DNA from: Streptomyces violaceus
Lineage (GTDB): Bacteria; Actinomycetota; Actinomycetes; Streptomycetales; Streptomycetaceae
Reading direction: 5' to 3'
Assembly: GCA_000715635.1 (NCBI GenBank)
Contig: KL569128.1
Coordinates: 38,087 to 43,267, forward strand
DNA length: 5,181 bases
The notes under the pieces are model-generated. The model ran no database searches, was not told where the DNA came from, and saw only the letters and a list, made by a program, of their open reading frames with translations. Each line of letters starts with the position of its first letter. Position 1 is the stretch's first letter. The position numbers were made by a program, and so were the translations under genes. Shown piece after piece: positions 1 through 4,562 of this stretch.

Positions 1-204
1 CTCGCCGACGACCCGCAGCCAGTGCGCGTAGTCGTTGAACTCGCCGGCCCCGAAGAAGATCTTCAGGTTTCCGATCATGTGGACGACCAGGTACAGCAGC
101 ATGATCAGCCCGCTGACCGCCATCACGGTCTTCTTGCCGAGGGTGGAGTCCCACACGGTGCGTGCCATGGACGGCCGTCGGTCCGTCCGCGTTGCCAGAG
201 CCAT
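1..204 (-). CDS. sdhC: Succinate dehydrogenase/fumarate reductase cytochrome b subunit, 5' part only
   Basis: Partial gene: 68 N-terminal residues are visible and the rest lies beyond the left edge. The product should be the membrane anchor of succinate dehydrogenase (or fumarate reductase), which carries haem b and passes electrons between the flavoprotein/iron-sulphur subunits and menaquinone. The sequence has a basic, polar N-terminus, then WDSTLGKKTVMAVSG, then a hydrophobic helix at about residues 26-46 ending in VVHMIGNLKIFFG. H42 in that helix is a likely haem ligand, and the segment is typical of the single-subunit b-type anchor (TIGR02046-like). I chose the ATG at 204 (MALATRTDRR) because a promoter-like pair ends about 7 bases upstream and I recall Streptomyces homologues starting this way. 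ATGs at 168 and 246 are in frame and remain possible; none of the three has a clear Shine-Dalgarno sequence. The flavoprotein and iron-sulphur genes would be expected further left. It is divergent from the lysR gene. Confidence 0.9.
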   Translation of the reverse strand, partial: MALATRTDRRPSMARTVWDSTLGKKTVMAVSGLIMLLYLVVHMIGNLKIFFGAGEFNDYAHWLRVVGE

Positions 205-211
205 GGCCAGC

Positions 212-241
212 ACGCTACGGACGCGCGGCCGATCGGTCCAA
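212..241 (-). promoter_or_regulatory. Candidate sdhC promoter, possibly giving a leaderless mRNA
   Basis: On the minus strand, TTGGAC (241-236) and TAGCGT (217-212) are separated by 18 bases. TAGCGT fits the actinomycete TANNNT -10 pattern well; TTGGAC matches the -35 consensus only in its first three bases. Seven bases separate the -10 element from the ATG at 204, so transcription would start at or next to the start codon and the message would be leaderless. This fits the absence of a Shine-Dalgarno sequence. The call rests on the motif alone. Confidence 0.45.
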
Positions 242-262
242 GACATGGCCCGGCTTGATTCC

Positions 263-277
263 ATAGGCCGGGGCTAT
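263..277. promoter_or_regulatory. LysR-type operator (ATAG-N7-CTAT, T-N11-A box)
   Basis: The sequence ATAG at 263-266 and CTAT at 274-277 form a perfect inverted repeat with a 7-base spacer, containing T264-N11-A276, the classical LysR-family recognition motif. It lies between the divergent sdhC and lysR starts. Its centre (270) is about 65 bases upstream of the predicted sdhC transcription start, the standard position for an activating LysR recognition site. It also overlaps the putative lysR -10 element and ends 10 bases before the lysR start codon, which suits negative autoregulation. The binding protein is presumably the adjacent LysR product; this is inferred from position. Confidence 0.7.
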
Positions 278-280
278 CGT
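275..280 (+). promoter_or_regulatory. Candidate -10 element of lysR
   Basis: TATCGT at 275-280 fits TANNNT and stands six bases before the ATG at 287, so a leaderless transcript is possible. No good -35 lies at normal distance: TTGATT at 255-260 would be only 14 bases away. A LysR-regulated or autorepressed promoter often has a poor -35. No Shine-Dalgarno sequence is visible before 287. Weak call. Confidence 0.3.
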
Positions 281-286
281 ACGAGT

Positions 287-1171
287 ATGCAGTTCCAGCA
301 GCTCCAGTACTTCGTGGCCGTCGCCGAGACCCGGCACTTCACCCGGGCCGCCGATCTGGTCCATGTCGCGCAGCCGTCGCTGTCGCAGCAGATCAAGGCG
401 CTGGAGCGGGAACTGGGCGCGGACCTGTTCCTGCGCGCCCGCGGCAACATCACGCTCACGGACGCCGGGGAGGCGCTCCTGCCCCTGGCCCGGCGGATCC
501 TGGCCGACGCGGACACGGCCCGGCACGAGGTTCAGGAACTGGCGCAGCTGCGGCGAGGGCGGGTGCGGCTGGGCGCGACGCCGAGTATGTGCACGGGTCT
601 GCTGCCGGATGTGCTGCGCGCGTTCCATGATCGATACCCGGGGATCCGGCTGCTGATCGAGGAGGGCGGCTCTCATGATCTGGTGCGGGAGCTGGCGCGT
701 GGCGCGCTGGATCTGGCGCTGGTCGTGCTGCCCCTGCCGACACCGTCGCCGGCGCTGACCACGGTGGAGCTGCTGCGGGAGGATCTCGTGGTGGTCTCCT
801 CACCCGACGCGCCGAGACCCGGCGAGGGCCGGCGTACCGTGCGCGTCGCCGATCTGGAGGGCGAGCGGCTGGTGATGTTCCGGCACGGCTATGACCTGCG
901 GGAGCTGACCGTGGCGGCGTGCCGTGCCGAGGGGTTCGAGCCGGACTTCGCTGTGGAGGGTGGGGAGATGGATGCGGTGCTGGGGTTTGTGCGGGCGGGG
1001 CTCGGTGTCGCTGTCGTGCCTCGGATGGTGGCGGCCAGGGCCGGGCGCGGGCTGCGGGTGACTCCCCTGGCCCGGCCCGGACTTCATCGGACGATTGCGC
1101 TGGCGCATCGCAGCGATGTGGCTCCGCCTCGGGCCGCTCGGGAGTTGCAGCGGATGTTGCTTGAGCGGTGA
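287..1171 (+). CDS. LysR-family transcriptional regulator
   Basis: A 294-residue protein, the normal length for the family. An N-terminal winged helix-turn-helix (about residues 1-60) contains the hallmark stretch FTRAADLVHVAQPSLSQQIK followed by LERELGADLFLR and LTDAGEALL. A linker helix follows (about 61-88), then the effector-binding domain (about 90-290) that starts at RRGRVRLGATPSM and includes the usual GLGVAVVPRMVA segment near the C-terminus. The start at 287 was chosen because the frame stays open 252 bases upstream only by GC bias, and family members begin at MQFQQLQYFVAVAE. The gene is divergent from sdhC with a LysR box between them, so a local role in controlling the sdh operon, plus autoregulation, is the simplest reading. 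The effector cannot be told from sequence. The last third of the gene has visibly more T-ending codons than the first two thirds. It converges on rmdA. Confidence 0.95.
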   Translation: MQFQQLQYFVAVAETRHFTRAADLVHVAQPSLSQQIKALERELGADLFLRARGNITLTDAGEALLPLARRILADADTARHEVQELAQLRRGRVRLGATPSMCTGLLPDVLRAFHDRYPGIRLLIEEGGSHDLVRELARGALDLALVVLPLPTPSPALTTVELLREDLVVVSSPDAPRPGEGRRTVRVADLEGERLVMFRHGYDLRELTVAACRAEGFEPDFAVEGGEMDAVLGFVRAGLGVAVVPRMVAARAGRGLRVTPLARPGLHRTIALAHRSDVAPPRAARELQRMLLER

Positions 1172-1211
1172 GGCGGTTTGTGTCCGGGAGCGCCGTTGGG
1201 GGTGAGCATCG

Positions 1212-1264
1212 TTCGGGGGCGCGGGTGCGTTGTGGTTGTTCGCGCAGTTCCCCGCGCCCCTGAG
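1212..1264. terminator. Hairpin between convergent genes, possible bidirectional terminator, with Streptomyces-type repeat motif
   Basis: The 104-base gap between the convergent lysR and rmdA stops holds a 10-bp perfect inverted repeat, GGGGCGCGGG (1216-1225) with CCCGCGCCCC (1251-1260). It extends outwards by C1214-G1262 and T1213-A1263 pairs across a G-T wobble. The 25-base loop can form an inner TGCG/CGCA pairing. There is no U-tract on either side, so termination is inferred from position and stem strength. The right arm sits in CGCGCAGTTCCCCGCGCCCC (1241-1260), which resembles a short element I recall as very common between Streptomyces genes. Nothing else is visible in this gap. Confidence 0.5.
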
Positions 1265-1275
1265 GGCGTTACCCC

Positions 1276-3420
1276 CTAGCCCGTGGCGTCTACCAGAGCC
1301 AGTTCGTGCAGCCTCTCCGGTGGGCCCGGCCTCGCGTAGTACCAGCCCTGGGCCGTGTCGCAGCCCAGTATGCGCAACTGCTCGGCCTGGGCGCCGGTTT
1401 CCACGCCCTCCACCGTGACCGCGAGGTCCAGGCTGTGGGCCAGGGAGACGATTCCCTCGACGATCTTGAGGTCGACGGGGTCGGCCGGGAACTGTTGCAT
1501 GCTCTGGGTGAAGGAGCGGTCCAGTTTCAGGATGCTGACCGGCAGCCGGCGCAGGTTGGCGAGGTTGGAGTAGCCCGTGCCGAAGTCGTCCAGGGCGATG
1601 TCGACGCCCATCTCCGCCAGCCGGCGCAACGGCTTCAGCAGGTCGTCGTCCGCGCCGATCAGCGCCGACTCGGTGACCTCCAGGCAGAGCGCGTCCGGTT
1701 CGATGCCGGTGCGTTCCAGGATGTCGACGGTGTCCTGGACCAGGCCGGGGTGGGTCAGCTGGCAGGGCGAGAGGTTGACGTTGATCCGCAGCGGGCCCAC
1801 GGCCTCCGCGCCGCCGTGCAGTTCCCGCCACTCGCGGGCCTGCCGTACGGACTGTTCCAGGACCCAGCGGCCCAGCGGCACGATCAGCCCGGTGTGCTCG
1901 GCGAGCGGGATGAAGCGGTCCGGGCCGAGCACGCCGTGCTGCGGGTGCAGCCAGCGCACCAGGGCCTCGGCTCCCCGGACGCTGCCGTCGCCGAGGTGGA
2001 CCAGCGGCTGGTACTCGATGAAGAACTCGCCCCGCTCCAGCGCGGTGGGCAGGGCCGTGGTCAGTCCGTGCCGGGTGATGGCGCGGGCGTCGGCCTCGGG
2101 GTCGGCGAGTTCGAAGCGGTTGCCGCCCGCCGACTTGGCCCGGTACATGGTGATGTCGGCGCTGCGCAGCACCTCCGCCGGGCTGCGCTCCCCGGCCGGG
2201 CCCTCGACGATGCCGATGCTGCCGCGCACGGTCAGCTCCCGGCCGTCGACGCTGATCGGCGCGAGCAGCGCGTTCATGATGCGGCCGGCGAGCTCGTCGA
2301 CCTCGCGCTGGGTGTCGGGGCCGGTGGTCAGGGCCACGAACTCGTCGCCGCCGAGCCGCGCGACCATCTCGCCGGGCGCGGTGGCACAGGACTGCAGCCG
2401 GTCGGCGACCTCCACCAGCATCCGGTCCCCTGCCGCGTGGCCGAGGCTGTCGTTGATGGTCTTGAAGCCGTCGAGGTCGAGGTAGCACAGCCCGAACCGC
2501 TGGCCTTCCCCGGCGCCCAGTGCCTTCTCCAGGCGCTCGAAGAAGAAGGTGCGGTTCGGCAGGCCGGTCAGCGCGTCGTGCGTGGCCTCGTAGCGCAGCC
2601 TCAGATTGAGCAGCCGCCGCTCGGTGGTGTCCTCCATGAGGGCGAGCTGGTACTGCGGTTCGCCGTCGGCGTCGCGCAGCAGGGAGACCGTCAGGTTGGT
2701 CCACAGGACCGTTCCGTCAGGGCGGTAGAACGCCTTCTCCAGGTGGTAGTGCTCACGCTCGCCGCGTACGAGCTCGTCGTAGAGCCGCCAGGTCTGCGGC
2801 GCGTCGTCGGGGTGGGTCCACTCCCTGACGTTGCGGCTGCGCAAGGTCGGCTCGGAGATCCCGAACATGCGCAGCAGCGCGCCGTTGACCTGCAGGATGT
2901 TGCCCTCGAGGTCGGCCATGCCGATGCCTATGGCCGCGCCCTCGAAGACCGCCCGGAAACGGGCCTCGCTCGCGTGCAGGGCCTGCGCCACCACGCCCTG
3001 CGCCTCGAGGGCGGCCTGGGCGATGGCCTCCTGCTCGGCCAGCGTCCGTTCCCGCAGCGCCCGGGCGAAGCCGGCGGACATCGCGTGCTGCAGTCGCGCA
3101 GAGCGCGCCCGCAGGTCCTCCTGGTCGCCGTCGCCCCCGCAGTACAGGACCAGGTAGGCGTCCACGCAGTCCAGCGTGTGGCTGAGCGCCTCGGGGTCGG
3201 TGCAGTGCGCGTCCACGAGGGCGGCGCCCACGGCCTTGCCCTCGTCGGAGTCGAAGGCCCGGGCCAGCAGCGCCTCGCTCAGCCGCCGGGCCAGCGGCAG
3301 CAGTTGCTCCTCGAACTCCGGGCGGGTCAATGACGTCGAGGTCACCGGGAAGACCGCCCGGCTCCAGATCGTCGCGAATCTGCGCAGTCTGTCCTCCGGC
3401 CCGTCCGGTTCCGCGATCAC
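1276..3420 (-). CDS. rmdA: PAS-GGDEF-EAL cyclic di-GMP turnover enzyme, RmdA-like
   Basis: A 714-residue soluble protein with no membrane segment. Residues 1-150 are a mostly helical region of unknown function, ending in a long helix rich in Arg/Glu/Ala. Then come a PAS domain with PAC (about 151-270, SEARFRAVFEGAAIGIGMAD to MEDTTERR), a GGDEF domain (about 273-437) and an EAL domain (about 450-705). The GGDEF active site is intact (GGDEF at 357-361, DLDGFK at 315-320), but the inhibitory RxxD site is replaced by APGE (347-350). The EAL phosphodiesterase residues are present: E485-A-L, N549, E581/E584, D611-D612 in DDFGTGYS, K632, E671/E674 in VEGVET, Q691. The enzyme should hydrolyse c-di-GMP to pGpG and may also make c-di-GMP from GTP. 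Domain order and length match Streptomyces RmdA (SCO0928), known to affect morphology and development. The GTG at 3420 overlaps the methyltransferase TGA (GTGA); the frame is open to 4344, but that stretch is the methyltransferase gene in another frame. A GTGGGG stretch a few bases upstream may serve as ribosome binding site. I saw no TTA codon. Confidence 0.93.
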   Translation of the reverse strand: MIAEPDGPEDRLRRFATIWSRAVFPVTSTSLTRPEFEEQLLPLARRLSEALLARAFDSDEGKAVGAALVDAHCTDPEALSHTLDCVDAYLVLYCGGDGDQEDLRARSARLQHAMSAGFARALRERTLAEQEAIAQAALEAQGVVAQALHASEARFRAVFEGAAIGIGMADLEGNILQVNGALLRMFGISEPTLRSRNVREWTHPDDAPQTWRLYDELVRGEREHYHLEKAFYRPDGTVLWTNLTVSLLRDADGEPQYQLALMEDTTERRLLNLRLRYEATHDALTGLPNRTFFFERLEKALGAGEGQRFGLCYLDLDGFKTINDSLGHAAGDRMLVEVADRLQSCATAPGEMVARLGGDEFVALTTGPDTQREVDELAGRIMNALLAPISVDGRELTVRGSIGIVEGPAGERSPAEVLRSADITMYRAKSAGGNRFELADPEADARAITRHGLTTALPTALERGEFFIEYQPLVHLGDGSVRGAEALVRWLHPQHGVLGPDRFIPLAEHTGLIVPLGRWVLEQSVRQAREWRELHGGAEAVGPLRINVNLSPCQLTHPGLVQDTVDILERTGIEPDALCLEVTESALIGADDDLLKPLRRLAEMGVDIALDDFGTGYSNLANLRRLPVSILKLDRSFTQSMQQFPADPVDLKIVEGIVSLAHSLDLAVTVEGVETGAQAEQLRILGCDTAQGWYYARPGPPERLHELALVDATG

Positions 3421-4229
3421 GCCGTACGCCCCACGCCCGCGAAACCGGAGAACGCATACGGATCGTCGTCCTCCGGTGTGGTGTCGGGCCGCCAGCGTGG
3501 CATCGCCACCAGTCCGGGTTCCACCATGTCGTACCCCTCGAAGAACCGCGCGATCTCCTCGCGCGAGCGCATGATCAGCGGGTTGCGGATCTCCTCGTAC
3601 ACGTCCACCGCGCCCCCGGCCCGCTCCGGCGGCAGCGGGATCCCCTCGTAGGAGGCGTGGGTGAGCACGAGCAGGCTGCCGGGCGCGAGCGCCTCCCGCA
3701 GCTCGGCCACCGCCCCGTACGGGTCGTCCTCGTCTTCCACGAAGTGAAGTATGGCAACGAGGAGCAGAGCCACTGGCTGATTCAGGTCGATCAGCCGCTC
3801 CACCTCGGGGCTGCTCAGGATGTCCTGAGGCTTGCGGAGATCCGCGGCGACGACGCCCGCGCCGTCGTTGTCCCGAAGGACCGCCTGACTGTGTGCCACG
3901 GCCACCGGGTCGTGGTCGACGTAGACCACGCGCGCGCCGGGGCGGGCGGCCTGGGCCACCTCGTGCACATTGCCGAAGGTGGGGATGCCGGAGCCGATGT
4001 CCAGGAACTGGGTGATGCCCTGGTCGGCCGCGTAGCGCACGGCTCGGCGCATGAACGCGCGGTTCGCCTGCATGATCTTGGGGAGTCCCGGCAGGAACTC
4101 CATGGCCCTGCGGGCCGCTTCCCGGTCGACCTCGAAGTTGTGCGATCCGCCCAGATAGAAGTCGTACATCCGGGAAACGCTGGGCACCGAGATGTCGATG
4201 CTCCGTGGGGCCCAGGCGGGACGCTCCAT
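3417..4229 (-). CDS. SAM-dependent methyltransferase, PF04672 (Methyltransf_19/DUF574) type
   Basis: A 270-residue cytoplasmic protein of a family that is greatly expanded in streptomycetes, with substrates largely unknown. The N-terminal signature MYDFYLGGSHNFEVDREAA (residues 21-39) is characteristic. The Rossmann fold follows: motif I FLDIGSGIPT (D77, G79, G81) for SAM binding, an acidic residue ending strand 2 in VVYVDHDP (D105), an acidic motif in AADLRKPQDIL (D130), and strand 4 PVALLLVAILHFV. The C-terminal part ends in an acidic TPEDDDPYAF segment. The ATG at 4229 has a good ribosome binding site, GGAGAG (4239-4234), and gives the normal family N-terminus. It is the first gene of a two-gene unit: its TGA overlaps the rmdA GTG, so the two are probably translationally coupled. 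Reaction type is confident from the fold; target (small molecule, protein or other) cannot be told. Confidence 0.93.
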   Translation of the reverse strand: MERPAWAPRSIDISVPSVSRMYDFYLGGSHNFEVDREAARRAMEFLPGLPKIMQANRAFMRRAVRYAADQGITQFLDIGSGIPTFGNVHEVAQAARPGARVVYVDHDPVAVAHSQAVLRDNDGAGVVAADLRKPQDILSSPEVERLIDLNQPVALLLVAILHFVEDEDDPYGAVAELREALAPGSLLVLTHASYEGIPLPPERAGGAVDVYEEIRNPLIMRSREEIARFFEGYDMVEPGLVAMPRWRPDTTPEDDDPYAFSGFAGVGRTA

Positions 4230-4233
4230 CTAT

Positions 4234-4239
4234 CTCTCC
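4234..4239 (-). promoter_or_regulatory. Ribosome binding site of the methyltransferase gene
   Basis: GGAGAG on the minus strand; the GGAG core ends six bases before the ATG at 4229. It is the clearest Shine-Dalgarno sequence in the window and fixes this start. Confidence 0.75.
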
Positions 4240-4311
4240 AAGGCGTAGGCGATCCGGTGTTCGAGCAGAGGCTACTGATCGCCCGCCAATGGAGCGACCC
4301 GAAACGGAAAT

Positions 4312-4331
4312 TGACCATCCGTTCCCGGTCA
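4312..4331. promoter_or_regulatory. Inverted repeat TGACC-N10-GGTCA
   Basis: Perfect 5-bp arms TGACC (4312-4316) and GGTCA (4327-4331) separated by 10 bases, about 83-102 bases upstream of the methyltransferase start. The spacing suits a dimeric regulator, but arms this short may occur by chance. I do not recognise the regulator. Confidence 0.25.
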
Positions 4332-4338
4332 CTGCCTG

Positions 4339-4350
4339 CGGCACGTGCCG
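4339..4350. promoter_or_regulatory. 12-bp perfect palindrome CGGCACGTGCCG
   Basis: An uninterrupted 12-bp palindrome in the non-coding region upstream of the methyltransferase-rmdA unit. On the minus strand it lies just downstream of TATCAA (4358-4353), a weak -10 candidate, so it would straddle the transcription start if that promoter is real: a classical repressor position. The -35 for that -10 would fall in TTCGAA/GTTCGA near 4375-4380, which is not a consensus match. Confidence 0.35.
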
Positions 4351-4372
4351 AATTGATACCCGCCCGCATGCC

Positions 4373-4402
4373 CTTCGAACATATGACGAACAGTGTTCGA
4401 GG
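4373..4402. promoter_or_regulatory. CGAACA repeat cluster, operator-like
   Basis: CGAACA occurs at 4376-4381 and again at 4387-4392, exactly 11 bases (one helical turn) apart, and is followed after one base by the inverted copy TGTTCG at 4394-4399. The outer arms CTTCGAACA (4373-4381) and TGTTCGAGG (4394-4402) also form a near-perfect inverted repeat. The core CGAAC-N3-GTTCG resembles the actinobacterial LexA box but has a 3-base rather than 4-base spacer. It lies 144-173 bases upstream of the methyltransferase start. The binding protein is unknown. Confidence 0.4.
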
Positions 4403-4404
4403 CA

Positions 4405-4427
4405 TTCCGGAGAGTTCCGGTCCGGAA
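4405..4427. promoter_or_regulatory. TTCCGG repeat cluster, operator-like
   Basis: TTCCGG at 4405-4410 is repeated at 4415-4420, 10 bases away, then followed after one base by the inverted copy CCGGAA at 4422-4427, giving a 13-base near-palindrome (4415-4427). The layout (direct, direct, one base, inverted) is the same as in the adjacent CGAACA cluster although the sequence differs. Function inferred only from symmetry and position. Confidence 0.35.
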
Positions 4428-4475
4428 GGGGAAGAGTGCTGAGAATTCGATGAGTTCAGGTGAAGCACGGCAAAA

Positions 4476-4512
4476 CGGTCCGCCCCTCCGTGAGTCACGG
4501 AGGGGCGGACCG
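4476..4512 (-). terminator. Rho-independent terminator of the secreted-repeat gene
   Basis: An 18-bp perfect inverted repeat, positions 4476-4493 with 4495-4512, only one base at the centre, so in practice a GC-rich stem with a loop of about 5-7 bases. Read on the minus strand, the stem is followed by TTTT (4475-4472). It starts about 50 bases after the stop codon at 4563, so it should end that transcript and insulate the methyltransferase promoter region. On the plus strand there is no T-tract. The 50 bases between the stop and the stem also hold a small AGGGT-CA-ACCCT repeat (4536-4547). Confidence 0.85.
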
Positions 4513-4562
4513 GGTCGGCTCCGTCGGGTGACGCGAGGGTCAACCCTGGGGAGGTCTCTCTG

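Noticed and set aside
35..286. Plus-strand 84-codon N-terminal extension of the LysR protein
   Set aside because: It is antisense to sdhC, includes the LysR box, and family members begin at the winged helix-turn-helix found at 287.
800..2704. Long minus-strand open frame of 634 codons overlapping rmdA and the end of lysR
   Set aside because: Arg/Pro/Gly-rich low-complexity translation, out of frame with the recognised rmdA product and antisense to lysR; typical of GC bias.
1306..3333. Long plus-strand open frame of 675 codons opposite rmdA
   Set aside because: It is the mirror of a GC-rich coding sequence; its translation has no recognisable domain, while the minus strand encodes intact PAS, GGDEF and EAL domains.
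3421..4344. The rmdA frame stays open far upstream and would give a 1022-residue protein starting at 4344
   Set aside because: The added residues are Gly/Arg/Pro-rich shadow of the methyltransferase gene in another frame; the methyltransferase has clear family motifs and a good ribosome binding site, and the GTGA overlap explains the true start.
4386..4410. ECF-sigma-like promoter on the minus strand, GGAAT-N15-CGTC
   Set aside because: Short degenerate motif without supporting data; easily found by chance in this repeat-rich stretch.
4513..4546. TTGACC on the minus strand as a -35 element for a downstream promoter
   Set aside because: No TANNNT hexamer at 16-19 bases downstream, and transcription from it would run into the terminator hairpin.
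4536..4547. Small inverted repeat AGGGT-CA-ACCCT after the secreted-protein stop codon
   Set aside because: Only 5-bp arms with a 2-base centre, too tight to fold alone; the adjacent 18-bp stem with T-tract is the obvious terminator.
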